64,000 nt of DNA from the NCBI RefSeq assembly GCF_021922925.1, contig NZ_CP040786.1, forward strand, positions 1,922,001-1,986,000, given 5' to 3'. The notes below the pieces were generated by a model. It had not been told where the DNA came from. It was given only the letters and a program-made list of their open reading frames with translations, and searched no databases. The DNA comes from Clavibacter phaseoli. GTDB lineage: Bacteria; Actinomycetota; Actinomycetes; Actinomycetales; Microbacteriaceae. Of the stretch, positions 29,646 through 38,114 are shown piece after piece (position 1 is the stretch's first letter; the number at the start of each line of letters is the position of its first letter). The position numbers and the translations under genes were made by a program.

Positions 29646-30635
29646 TCAGCCCTTCGTGGATCCCGCCAGCAGGCCCCGCACGAAGTACCGCTGGAGGCTG
29701 AAGAACACGATCAGCGGGACGACGAGCGAGACGAACGCGGCCGCCGTGAGCCGCTGCCAGTCCTGCCCGCGCGTGCCCGTGAGCTCCGCGAGGCGCTGCG
29801 TGAGCGGCGCGACGTCGGCCGTGCCGCCCGAGAAGATCAGCGCCACCAGGAGGTCGTTCCAGACCCAGAGGAACTGGAAGATCGCGAACGAGGCGATGGC
29901 CGGGAGCGCGAGCGGCAGCACGATGCGGAAGAACACCTGGCCGTGGCTCGCGCCGTCGACCCGCGCCGCCTCGATGACCTCGCCCGGGATCTCCGAGATG
30001 AAGTTGTGCAGCAGGAAGATCGCGAGCGGCAGCGCGAAGATCGTGTGCGCCACCCACACCGGCAGGTAGCCCTGGTCGGGGATGATCGGGACCACCGCGT
30101 GCACGGCCTCCTGCAGCGGGCGGAGCGTGCGCGTGAACATCTGCAGCAGCGGGATGAGCGCCATCTGCAGCGGCACGATCTGCAGCGCGAAGATCAGCAC
30201 GAACAGGAAGTTCGAGCCCTTGAACTTGATCCACGCGAACGCGTACGCGGCCATCGACGCGATGACGAGCGGGAACAGCGTCGCCGGGATCGCGATGGCG
30301 AGCGAGTTCACGAAGTACGAGCCCAGCTGCGGCGACGACTGCGAGGTGGAGAGCAGCACGTCCTGGTAGTTGTCGAGCGTGAAGCCCGGGTTCTGGAAGA
30401 TCGTCCACCAGCCCGTGGTCTGGATGAGGCCGGCCGGGCGGAACGACGAGACGAACAGGCCGAAGGTCGGCAGCGTCCAGAGCACCGCGATGATCAGCGC
30501 GGCGACCGTGGCGCGACGCGACGTGAGCCGGTTCTTGACGCGGCGGCTCTTCGCCCCGACGGTGGCCGCCTGCTCGATGGTGCCGCGACGGGTCCCGCGG
30601 TCCGCGACGGGCAGGTCGGCGGGTGCGACGCTCAT
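29646..30635 (-). CDS. Sugar ABC transporter permease (AglG/MalG type)
   Basis: The protein has 329 residues from ATG 30635, which overlaps the upstream permease stop (ATGA) and has GGGAGA upstream. Six membrane helices follow a cytoplasmic N-terminal tail. The EAA loop that contacts the ATPase is present as EIPGEVIEAARVDGASHGQVFFRIVLPL split over residues about 225-250. It is the second permease of a carbohydrate importer. By context (AglE-type binding protein) the substrate is probably an alpha-glucoside such as trehalose, maltose or sucrose. Confidence 0.9.
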   Translation of the reverse strand: MSVAPADLPVADRGTRRGTIEQAATVGAKSRRVKNRLTSRRATVAALIIAVLWTLPTFGLFVSSFRPAGLIQTTGWWTIFQNPGFTLDNYQDVLLSTSQSSPQLGSYFVNSLAIAIPATLFPLVIASMAAYAFAWIKFKGSNFLFVLIFALQIVPLQMALIPLLQMFTRTLRPLQEAVHAVVPIIPDQGYLPVWVAHTIFALPLAIFLLHNFISEIPGEVIEAARVDGASHGQVFFRIVLPLALPAIASFAIFQFLWVWNDLLVALIFSGGTADVAPLTQRLAELTGTRGQDWQRLTAAAFVSLVVPLIVFFSLQRYFVRGLLAGSTKG

Positions 30636-31603
30636 CGGATCTCCCTCTGCTTGCTCATGACGCGGACGTTGTAGATGACGATCGGCAGCACCATGAGGAA
30701 CAGCACGATCGCGAGCGCGGAGCCGCGGCCCTGCTCGCCGGCGCGGAACGCCTGCGTGTACATCTCGTTGGCGATGACGCTCGTGTCGAAGTTGCCCGCG
30801 GTCATGGTGCGGACGATGTCGAACACCTTGAGCGTCGCGATGGAGATGGTCGTGACCACCACGACGAGCGAGCCGCGGATCCCGGGGAGCGTCACGTTGA
30901 GGAAGCGCTCCCACGCGTTGGTGCCGTCGAGCTGGGCGGCCTCGATCTGCTCGGTCGGCACGCCCTTGATGCTCGCGGAGAGCACGACCATGGCGAAGCC
31001 GGTCTGGATCCAGATCATCACGATGATGAGCAGCGCCGTGTTGATGGGCGAGGTCTGCAGCCACTGCACGGGCTCCTGGCCCGTCCAGACGAGGATCTGG
31101 TTGAGCAGGCCGATCTGCGCGTTGTCGCCCGACTTGTAGTCGTAGACGAAGCGCCAGATGATGCCGGCGCCGACGAACGAGATGGCCATCGGCATGAAGA
31201 CGAGGGCCTTGAAGTACTTCTCGCCGCGCGACTTGTCGATGAAGACCGCGTAGGCGAGGCCGATGGCCGTCGACAGCAGCGGCACGAAGACCACCCAGAT
31301 GACCGTGTTGAGCAGCGTGCGGAGCGCGGACGGCTGGGTGAACATCCAGACGAAGTTGTCGAAGCCGGCCCACTCGCCCGTGTTGTCGCGGAACGCGAGG
31401 AGGGTCGTGCGGAACGCCGGGTAGACGAGGCCGACGGCCAGCAGGATCAGCGCGGGGAGCACGAAGGCGCCGAGCTGCACCCAGTCCTTGCCGCGCTTCG
31501 GCGCCTTGTCGATGAGGAAGAGGATCAGCCCGATCACCACGGCGAAGACGGCCAGCGCGGCCACCACCTGGAGGATCTTGCCGATCAGATCAGCGGTCGT
31601 CAT
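30632..31603 (-). CDS. Sugar ABC transporter permease (AglF/MalF type)
   Basis: The protein has 323 residues with several membrane helices (first at about 10-28). The EAA-type loop reads VPTEQIEAAQLDGTNAWERF. It is the first permease of the importer and pairs with the downstream gene. It lies 130 bases after the binding-protein gene, with two hairpins in the gap. No ATP-binding gene is in this cluster, so a shared MsiK-like ATPase encoded elsewhere is expected. Confidence 0.9.
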   Translation of the reverse strand: MTTADLIGKILQVVAALAVFAVVIGLILFLIDKAPKRGKDWVQLGAFVLPALILLAVGLVYPAFRTTLLAFRDNTGEWAGFDNFVWMFTQPSALRTLLNTVIWVVFVPLLSTAIGLAYAVFIDKSRGEKYFKALVFMPMAISFVGAGIIWRFVYDYKSGDNAQIGLLNQILVWTGQEPVQWLQTSPINTALLIIVMIWIQTGFAMVVLSASIKGVPTEQIEAAQLDGTNAWERFLNVTLPGIRGSLVVVVTTISIATLKVFDIVRTMTAGNFDTSVIANEMYTQAFRAGEQGRGSALAIVLFLMVLPIVIYNVRVMSKQREIR

Positions 31604-31646
31604 GGACGTCTCGCCCTTCGGGTCGGGGTGGGGAGGGGATGTGGGA

Positions 31647-31678
31647 GCGGGGCCGCCGCGCGTGCGCGGCGGCCCCGC
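31647..31678 (-). terminator. Intra-operon hairpin 2 after the binding-protein gene
   Basis: GCGGGGCCGCCGCGC and GCGCGGCGGCCCCGC form a near-perfect 15-bp stem. It probably attenuates transcription into the permease genes. Confidence 0.65.
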
Positions 31679-31706
31679 AGGGACCGGCGTGGACGACGGC
31701 CCCGGT

Positions 31707-31727
31707 GCCGGCCCGGTCAGGGCCGGC
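31707..31727 (-). terminator. Intra-operon hairpin 1 after the binding-protein gene
   Basis: GCCGGCCC (31707-31714) pairs with GGGCCGGC (31720-31727), immediately after the binding-protein stop. Confidence 0.55.
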
Positions 31728-31733
31728 GGTGGA

Positions 31734-33098
31734 TCAGGACGCGGGCCAGCTCGACTCGATGGCGTCGACCGTCTTCTGGGTCGAGTCGCCGCTCAGCCAG
31801 CCGACGATGCCCTTCCAGAAGGAGTCGGTGCCGACCGCGCCGGGCATGAGGTCCGAGCCGTCGAACCGGAACGTGGCGTTCGGGTCCTGCAGGATCTCGA
31901 TGCTCTGCTTGAGGATGTCGCTCGACGCGTTCGCGGGGTCCAGCCCCTTGTTCGCGCTGATGACGCCGCCCAGCTTCACGCGGTTGTTCGCCCAGGTGTC
32001 GCTCGAGAGGTAGGAGAGCACCGCGGTGATCTCGTCGCTCGTCTTGAACGCGCCGACGAGCTCGCCGCCGCCGGTGACGGCCGTGGCGTCGCCCTCGTCC
32101 GTGGGCGGCAGGAGGAACGCGTAGACGTCGCCGTCGGGCGAGACCTTCGCGTCGGTGCCGTCGGCCTTCTTCCAGAAGCCCTCGTAGAACGAGGCCTGGT
32201 GGTGCAGCGAGCACTCGCCGTCGAGGATCGGGAGGCCGGCGTCGCCGAACTCCGTGGAGATGATCGACGAGACGTCGCCCAGGCCGCCGTTGACGTAGTC
32301 GGGGTTCTTGATGATCTCGCCCACGCCGTCGAAGGCGGCCGAGATGGCCGGGTCGTTGAACGGGATCTCGTGCGACACCCACTTGTCGTAGGTCTCCGGA
32401 CCCGCCTCGCGGAGGACGTAGTCCTCGATCCAGTCGGTGCCCGGCCAGCCCGTGGCGTCGCCGGAGCCGATGCCGACGCACCAGGGCTTGTGGTCGCCCT
32501 CGGCCGCGATCTTCTTCGTGAGGTCCATGAGCTCGGCGGTGGACTTCGGGACCTCGTAGCCCTTCTCCTCGAACTCCGCCGGCGAGTACCAGACGTAGCC
32601 CTTGACGCTCGCCATCAGCGGCGCGCCGTAGAAGGTGCCGTCGACGGTGCCGTAGCCCTTCCAGTCGGTGGACCAGTTCGCGTCGACGTTCTCCTCGACC
32701 GCGGCGGGCGCGGCCTGCAGGTAGCCCTTCGACGCGAGCACGTTGAAGAGGCCGGGCTGCGGGATGATGCCGATGTCGGGAGCCGAGTCGCCCTCCGCGA
32801 GGACCGCGATCTGCGCCTCGAACTCCTTGGTGCCCTGGTAGTTCACGGTGATGCCCGTGCAGGTCTGGAAGTCCTTCCAGGACTCCACGAGGCGGTCGGC
32901 CTCGTCGTCCTGGATCGTGCCGCCGATGCTGACCTCGGGGCTGCCCTCGAACGTGCCGTACGACGAGTACGGCGAGCAGTCGGTGTCCGCGGCGTCCTCG
33001 GCCGCGATGTCGCCCGTGCAGCCCGTGAGCGCGAGGCCGGCGATGCCGACCGCTGCGAGGGGTGCCGCGAAGCGACGTCGGAATAGGGCGTGGCCCAT
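31734..33098 (-). CDS. Sugar-binding lipoprotein, AglE-type (alpha-glucosides)
   Basis: The protein has 454 residues from ATG 33098, with GAGGAG upstream. The signal peptide ends in lipobox LTGC (cysteine near residue 27). The segment GIGSGDATGWPGTDWIEDYV, then ETYDKWVSHEIPFNDPAI, matches what I recall of the rhizobial alpha-glucoside binding protein AglE. It should capture an alpha-glucoside outside the cell for the two permeases downstream. Expression is probably repressed by the divergent LacI protein, because an operator overlaps its start region. Confidence 0.88.
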   Translation of the reverse strand: MGHALFRRRFAAPLAAVGIAGLALTGCTGDIAAEDAADTDCSPYSSYGTFEGSPEVSIGGTIQDDEADRLVESWKDFQTCTGITVNYQGTKEFEAQIAVLAEGDSAPDIGIIPQPGLFNVLASKGYLQAAPAAVEENVDANWSTDWKGYGTVDGTFYGAPLMASVKGYVWYSPAEFEEKGYEVPKSTAELMDLTKKIAAEGDHKPWCVGIGSGDATGWPGTDWIEDYVLREAGPETYDKWVSHEIPFNDPAISAAFDGVGEIIKNPDYVNGGLGDVSSIISTEFGDAGLPILDGECSLHHQASFYEGFWKKADGTDAKVSPDGDVYAFLLPPTDEGDATAVTGGGELVGAFKTSDEITAVLSYLSSDTWANNRVKLGGVISANKGLDPANASSDILKQSIEILQDPNATFRFDGSDLMPGAVGTDSFWKGIVGWLSGDSTQKTVDAIESSWPAS

Positions 33099-33202
33099 GT
33101 GCGTCTCCTCTTCATCGAGTGGATGCGGGTCCGCCCCGCCGTCCTGTCATGCGGGCGACGGCGGGTGAGGCGCCGTCGCCTGACCGGATCTCCCCGCGAT
33201 AG

Positions 33203-33214
33203 GGAACCGGTTCC
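33203..33214 (-). promoter_or_regulatory. LacI-type operator at the transporter promoter
   Basis: GGAACCGGTTCC is a perfect palindrome located just downstream of the transporter -10 box, a classical repressor position. It resembles the operator at 33344-33359. Confidence 0.75.
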
Positions 33215-33221
33215 ACAGGTC

Positions 33222-33250
33222 AATGTAGGGGTACTCGCAGGTCGCGGCAA
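33222..33250 (-). promoter_or_regulatory. Promoter of the alpha-glucoside transporter operon
   Basis: On the minus strand TTGCCG (33245-33250) and TACATT (33222-33227) are spaced by exactly 17 bases, with the operator directly after. Confidence 0.65.
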
Positions 33251-33343
33251 GGTGGCTCAGGTAACGAAACGGTCTACTTCTCGGCGCCGACGGGGGCGCG
33301 ACTGGCGCGGATGGTCCATCATCGGAGTCGGCCCCCACGCATC

Positions 33344-33359
33344 CTGGAACCGCTTCCAG
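33344..33359 (+). promoter_or_regulatory. LacI-type operator in front of the regulator gene
   Basis: CTGGAA-CCGC-TTCCAG has perfect 6-base arms and shares TGGAAcCGnTTCC with the operator at 33203, suggesting autoregulation. The rest of the 314-base divergent region shows no further feature that I recognise. Confidence 0.7.
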
Positions 33360-33412
33360 TGCGTGCGCGTCCGGCGCGACGGGGCGCCGCGGGTCCCGAT
33401 GGAGGGAGCGCG

Positions 33413-34432
33413 ATGAGCGCCATCGCGGACGTCGCCCGGCTCGCCGGGGTCTCGAAGGCCACCGCGTCGCGCGCGCTCAGCGGCCGGGGCTACGTCTCCC
33501 CCGCCACGCGCGCCCGCGTCTCCGCGGCCGCCGCCGAGATCGGGTACGTCGTCTCCTCGAGCGCGTCGAGCCTCGTGACCGGCCAGTCGAAGAACGTGGG
33601 CGTCGTCCTGCCCTTCATCAACCGCTGGTTCTTCGCGGAGCTGCTCGAGGGGATCGAGGAGGCGCTCATCGAGGCCGACTACGACCTCACGCTGTACCGC
33701 CTCACCGCGGATTCCGAGCAGCGCCGGAAGGTGTTCGAGTACTTCCTCGTGCGCAAGCGCGTGGACGCCGTCATCGCGGTGAGCGTCGCCCTCACGCCCG
33801 CGGAGGTCGTGCGGCTGCGGGCGCTCGGCAAGCCGCTCGTCGGGATCGGCGGGCCGGTCGAGGGCATGAGCACGCTGAGCATCGACGACGAGGCCGCGGC
33901 GCGCCTGGCCACCGAGCACCTCCTGAGCCTCGGGCACGCGCGCGTCGTGCACCTGGGCGGCGACCTGCACGCGCAGATGGCGTTCTTCGTGCACGCGAAG
34001 CGGCTCGCGGGCTACCGGGCGGCGATGGACGCGGATCCCCGCGGGCTCGAGCCCCGCTTCGCCACGGCGGAGTTCACGATCGACGGCGGCTTCCGCTCCG
34101 CCATGGCGCTGCTCGCCGACCCGCGGACCCGGCCGACCGCGATCTTCGCGGCCTCCGACGAGATCGCCATCGGGACGATCCTCGCGGCCAGGCAGCTGGG
34201 CATCGCGGTGCCCGCCGAGCTCTCGGTCGCCGGGATCGACGGGCACGCGCTCGCGCCGCTGTTCGGGCTGACGACGGTGCAGCAGCACCCGCGGCTGCAG
34301 GGGCGGACCGCCGTGGGCATGGTGCTCGAGGGGCTCGCGCCGGCGGGCGCGGCGGAGCGCACGGTGACGCTGCCCGTCGACTTCACGGCGCGCACGAGCA
34401 CGACGGCGCCCCCGGCCCCGCCTGCGCCGTGA
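33413..34432 (+). CDS. LacI-family regulator of the alpha-glucoside transporter
   Basis: The protein has 339 residues, with GGAGGGAG before ATG 33413. The helix-turn-helix is IADVARLAGVSKATASRALSG. The effector-binding domain has GQSKNVGVVLPFINRWFFAE, FAASDEIAIGTI and LSVAGIDGHALAPLFGL. Its position divergent to an AglE-type operon, with matching palindromes at both promoters, indicates local sugar-responsive repression. The inducer is not deducible. The last 15 residues are a Thr/Pro/Ala tail. Confidence 0.92.
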   Translation: MSAIADVARLAGVSKATASRALSGRGYVSPATRARVSAAAAEIGYVVSSSASSLVTGQSKNVGVVLPFINRWFFAELLEGIEEALIEADYDLTLYRLTADSEQRRKVFEYFLVRKRVDAVIAVSVALTPAEVVRLRALGKPLVGIGGPVEGMSTLSIDDEAAARLATEHLLSLGHARVVHLGGDLHAQMAFFVHAKRLAGYRAAMDADPRGLEPRFATAEFTIDGGFRSAMALLADPRTRPTAIFAASDEIAIGTILAARQLGIAVPAELSVAGIDGHALAPLFGLTTVQQHPRLQGRTAVGMVLEGLAPAGAAERTVTLPVDFTARTSTTAPPAPPAP

Positions 34433-34474
34433 GGGCGGGCGGGACCGGGGGCACGGTCGTGCGCGGGGCCGACG

Positions 34475-35707
34475 TCAGGCGTCGCCCGCGGTGACGGCCT
34501 GCGCCTCGTCGAGGGCGTCGACCGGCTCGGCGTCGACGCGGCGCAGCCAGCGGTGCCCGGCGACGACGATGACGAGGGCGAGGAGCACGGATCCGGCGGC
34601 GGCGTAGTAGGGCGTCGCGTCGGAGAACAGGCCCGCGAGCTCGGTCGCCGCGGGCGGGGCGATGGCGCCGCCGAGGAAGCGGACGGACGAGTAGGCGGAC
34701 GAGGCGACGCTGCGCGGGTGGTCCGTCGCCTCCATCACGCACTCGGTGAGCACGGTGTTGAGGACCCCGAGGAGGAGCCCGCCGACGATCACGCACACCA
34801 CGAGCCCCGCGGAGGAGCGGACGACCAGGCCGGCCGCGGCGAGGTCCACGGCGAGGAGCGGGAGCACGAGCCGGAGGACCGAGGTGCGCGCCATCCGCCT
34901 CGTGAGCAGCGGCGCCACGAGCACCGACGTGATCGCGAGCCCGACGCCCCAGCCGAAGAAGGTGAGGCCGAGGCCGATCGCGTCGAAGCCCAGCGGGAAC
35001 GGCGTGTAGGCGAGCAGCACGAAGAAGCCGATGTTGTAGAAGAGCGCGGCGGCCGCGAGGACCGCGAGCGCGGGGGTGCGCAGCGCGCGGAGCGGGGCGG
35101 ACAGGCGCATGGGCGCGCGGGGCGCGGTGTCCTTGCCGAGGAGGGCGAGGATCGCGACGAAGCCGACCGCCATGAGCGTCGCGGTGCCGAAGAACGGGCC
35201 GCGCCAGCTCCAGCTGCCGAGGAGGCCGCCGAGCAGCGGGCCGACCGCGATCCCGAGGCCGAGCGCCGCCTCGTAGAGCATGATCGCGGACGCCGTGCCG
35301 CCGGACGCGGATCCGACGATCGTGGCGAGCGCCGTGGAGATGAAGAGCGCGTTGCCGAGGCCCCAGCCAGCGCGGAAGCCGATGACCTGCTCCACGTCCT
35401 GCGAGAGGCCGGCGGCGGCCGCGAAGACCACGATGATCGCGAGGCCGATGAGGAGGGTGCGCTTGGCGCCGATGCGGCTGGAGATCCAGCTGGTGATGAG
35501 CATCGCGAGCCCGGTGACGAGCAGGTAGCTCGTGAACAGGAGCTCGGTCTCCGTGGCGGTCGCGTCGAGGCTGTCCGCGATGGCGGGGAGGATCGGGTCG
35601 ACGAGCCCGATGCCCATGAACGCGATGACGCACGCGAAGGCGACGGCGAAGACGGAGCGGGGCTGGCGGAAGATGTCGCGGAACGACGCGTGCTGCTGGG
35701 TGGACAC
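34475..35707 (-). CDS. MFS efflux transporter
   Basis: The protein has 410 residues with a GTG start at 35707; AGGAGG is present but 13 bases away. It has twelve predicted membrane segments. GIGLVDPILPAIADSLDA in TM1 and SRIGAKRTLLIG in loop 2-3 are typical of drug-exporting MFS proteins of the EmrD/bacillibactin-exporter-like group. The gene follows a MarR gene by 64 bases on the same strand, so it is probably repressed by that MarR and induced by its substrate. Confidence 0.88.
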   Translation of the reverse strand: MSTQQHASFRDIFRQPRSVFAVAFACVIAFMGIGLVDPILPAIADSLDATATETELLFTSYLLVTGLAMLITSWISSRIGAKRTLLIGLAIIVVFAAAAGLSQDVEQVIGFRAGWGLGNALFISTALATIVGSASGGTASAIMLYEAALGLGIAVGPLLGGLLGSWSWRGPFFGTATLMAVGFVAILALLGKDTAPRAPMRLSAPLRALRTPALAVLAAAALFYNIGFFVLLAYTPFPLGFDAIGLGLTFFGWGVGLAITSVLVAPLLTRRMARTSVLRLVLPLLAVDLAAAGLVVRSSAGLVVCVIVGGLLLGVLNTVLTECVMEATDHPRSVASSAYSSVRFLGGAIAPPAATELAGLFSDATPYYAAAGSVLLALVIVVAGHRWLRRVDAEPVDALDEAQAVTAGDA

Positions 35708-35771
35708 GGGTGCGGTGTCGCCTCCTGGGATCGGTGCGGGTGGGATGGTGCGGATGGGTGGCGCGGCGCGG

Positions 35772-36221
35772 TCAGGCGCCCGCGGGGGCGCCGTCGATGC
35801 GCGACATGACGACCTCGACGGCCCGCGCGAGCACGGCCACGTCGTCGGCCGGGAGGTCGGCGAAGCGCGGCACGAGCGCGGTGGCGAGGCGGTCGCGCCA
35901 GTCGTCGAGCGCGGCGCGGCCGGCCGGCGTGATCTCGAGCAGGGTCGCGCGGGCGTCGGACGGGTCCGTCACCTGCGCGATCCAGCCCTGGCCGACGAGC
36001 GAGCGCACGATCTTGGTGGTCGTGGGCTGCGAGACGCGGCTGTGCTCGGCGAGCGCGCCGAGGCGCATCCCGCCGGGCCAGGTCACGAGCACCGACAGGG
36101 TCCGCCAGATGGCGGGCGAGCTGGTGCTGCCGACCTCGTGCGCAGCGAGGCGCGTGAGGCGGTGCCCGGCGGTCACCAGGTCGCCGAGGACGGCGCGGAG
36201 GTCCGGGACGGTCGAGGTCAT
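35772..36221 (-). CDS. MarR-family regulator
   Basis: The protein has 149 residues from ATG 36221. The winged helix shows RLGALAEHSRVSQPTTTKIV and the wing VTDPSDARATLLEITPAGRA. There is no Shine-Dalgarno sequence, and a strong -10 box ends 6 bases before the ATG, so translation is probably leaderless. The promoter contains a palindrome between -35 and -10, which indicates autorepression and co-control of the downstream MFS pump. Confidence 0.9.
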   Translation of the reverse strand: MTSTVPDLRAVLGDLVTAGHRLTRLAAHEVGSTSSPAIWRTLSVLVTWPGGMRLGALAEHSRVSQPTTTKIVRSLVGQGWIAQVTDPSDARATLLEITPAGRAALDDWRDRLATALVPRFADLPADDVAVLARAVEVVMSRIDGAPAGA

Positions 36222-36227
36222 GGACCT

Positions 36228-36256
36228 ATCATATAGCTGAGCTATGGATATGTCGA
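36228..36256 (-). promoter_or_regulatory. Promoter of the MarR-MFS operon
   Basis: On the minus strand TCGACA (36251-36256) and TATGAT (36228-36233) are spaced by 17 bases. The predicted start falls on or next to the A of the MarR ATG. Confidence 0.7.
36233..36245 (-). promoter_or_regulatory. MarR operator within the promoter spacer
   Basis: ATAGCT-G-AGCTAT is a perfect palindrome located between the -35 and -10 boxes of the MarR gene. Confidence 0.65.
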
Positions 36257-36392
36257 GCGGGGCTGGGCACCCCCGAGCTGGGGGGACGTCGACGGACACC
36301 CGGCTCCGATCCACGGGGACGCCGGGCCCCGCACGTCCTAGCGTGGACCCAACCCGGCCCGATCCCGGCCGGTCGCGCGCGCAGGAGGTGCG

Positions 36393-38015
36393 ATGGCCGA
36401 CGTCCCCACCGTCGACGCCCTGGAGCGCGCCGTCGACGAGGCGCTCGACCGCGGCGACGCGACCGCCGCCGCGCACGCGATCGCCGTCACCTGGCCGCAC
36501 CACGTGGACCTCCACCCGCGCCGCGTCCGCGACCTCTACGACCGCATCTCCCCCGTGGCGTGGGAGCACGACGCGTGGCTCGTCTCCGGGCTGGCGGCGA
36601 CCTACCGCGGCACCTCGGAGTCCGACCGGCGCGCGTCGCTCCCCTACCGCTCGGCCGTCGACCTGCTGCTGACCGCGGATCCGGCGCCCGCCCCGATCGT
36701 GCGCGCCGCCGTCCTCGTGCACCGCGCCGCGGGCGACCGCCGGGTCGGCCGCCTCGCCGAGGCCCGCGCCTCCCTCGCCGAGGCGCGGCGGATCCTCGAC
36801 ACCGAGCGCGGCATGCCGCTCGCCGTGCGGATCAGCCTCCAGGCCGCGGTCGCGCTCCAGAGCGGGCTGGTCCTCACGCACCTGGGCGCGTTCACGGCCG
36901 CGCGGGACGAGCTGCGCACGGCCGAGGCGCTCGCCGAGCGCCACCTCGTGCTGACCGACCGGCTCGAGTGCCGCGGCGCCCTCGCGTACGTGGCCTACTG
37001 CCTGGGCGAGGTCGAGGAGGCGCGGGAGCTCGTCGAGCGCGCGCGCGAGCTGCTGTCGGGCGAGGGATCCGGTCCGGAGCTCGCGCGGAGCGGCTTCCGC
37101 GCGCCGGCGGAGATCGCGGCCGCGTTCCTCGCGGTGGACGCGACCCGACGGGACGACGCCCGCGCCCTCCTCGAGGATCTCCGACCGGCGTGCTCGGGCA
37201 CCGACTGGGAGCTGCTCGGGCTGTACGCGGAGGCGATGGTCGCGGCGATCCAGGGCCTCCGGTTCGACGCGCTCGACCACCTGCGACGCCTTCACAACCT
37301 CGGGACGGCGTGGCAGGAGCACGGCCCCGTGCCGATCATGCGCGACACCCTCCGGGCGTCGCTCCTCACGCACCTGGGCCAGACGGCGGCGGCGTGGGAG
37401 CTCGTCCGCACGCTCGCGCCGACCGAGCACCACTCCACCTGCCCGGCCACCGTCGCCGGCCGCCTGCGGGTCCTCGCGGACGACCACGCGGGTGCGCTGG
37501 CGGAGATGGCCGACTGCCTGGCCCTCGGCGACGCCCACTCCGGTCGCACGTTCGCCGACGTGCTCCTCGTCGTCGCCGCCGCGCACGGCGGGCTGGGCGA
37601 CCGGGCGCGGAGCGACCACGCCTACGACCGGGCGGCGCGGTACGCGACCTCGACCGGGATCCTGCGGCCGTTCGCGGTGTTCCCGGCGGCCGCCTCGTCG
37701 ACGCTGCTCGACCGGGCCCTGGGGCGCGATCAGCCGCCGGAGGTGCGGCGGATGCTCGAGGGGATGCGCGCCGACCGCGGAGAGGCCGCGTCGGTGCCCG
37801 TGGACCCGCTGACCGAGCGCGAGCGCGTCATCGTCGCGCTGCTGGCGGACGGGTTGACCGTGGCGAGCATCGCGGGCCGCCTCTTCATCTCGCCGAACAC
37901 CGTGAAGTCGCACGTGCGGAGCGTCTACCGCAAGCTCGACGCGTCGACCCGCGCCGAGGCGGTCGACCGGGCCCGCGCGCTCGGCCACGACCTCCGTCCC
38001 GGGTCCACCGGCTGA
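36393..38015 (+). CDS. LuxR-family transcriptional regulator with TPR-like sensor region
   Basis: The protein has 540 residues, with AGGAGG 5 bases before ATG 36393. Residues 1-460 are helical and Ala/Leu/Arg-rich with TPR-like spacing. I see no Walker motifs, so the ATPase of LAL regulators is missing. The LuxR/GerE helix-turn-helix lies at about 470-535: LTERERVIVALLADGLTVAS, then FISPNTVKSHVRSVYRKLDA. Its target is unknown. It ends convergent to rplL. Confidence 0.9.
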   Translation: MADVPTVDALERAVDEALDRGDATAAAHAIAVTWPHHVDLHPRRVRDLYDRISPVAWEHDAWLVSGLAATYRGTSESDRRASLPYRSAVDLLLTADPAPAPIVRAAVLVHRAAGDRRVGRLAEARASLAEARRILDTERGMPLAVRISLQAAVALQSGLVLTHLGAFTAARDELRTAEALAERHLVLTDRLECRGALAYVAYCLGEVEEARELVERARELLSGEGSGPELARSGFRAPAEIAAAFLAVDATRRDDARALLEDLRPACSGTDWELLGLYAEAMVAAIQGLRFDALDHLRRLHNLGTAWQEHGPVPIMRDTLRASLLTHLGQTAAAWELVRTLAPTEHHSTCPATVAGRLRVLADDHAGALAEMADCLALGDAHSGRTFADVLLVVAAAHGGLGDRARSDHAYDRAARYATSTGILRPFAVFPAAASSTLLDRALGRDQPPEVRRMLEGMRADRGEAASVPVDPLTERERVIVALLADGLTVASIAGRLFISPNTVKSHVRSVYRKLDASTRAEAVDRARALGHDLRPGSTG

Positions 38016-38059
38016 GCCGCGCCGGCCGTCCCCGCGGGGAGCCCGCCCGGGGACGACGC

Positions 38060-38092
38060 AGGGCGCCGACCCCCTGAGGGGATCGGCGCCCT
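38060..38092 (-). terminator. Bidirectional terminator between LuxR gene and rplL
   Basis: AGGGCGCCGA (38060-38069) pairs with TCGGCGCCCT (38083-38092), extended inward by a CCCC/GGGG stem. Confidence 0.85.
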
Positions 38093-38114
38093 GAGCGCTG
38101 TGCGGTGGTGCGAG

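Noticed and set aside
36301..36392. Possible promoter TAGCGT (36339-36344) for the second LuxR gene
   Set aside because: No acceptable -35 at 16-19 bases upstream, so I did not list it.
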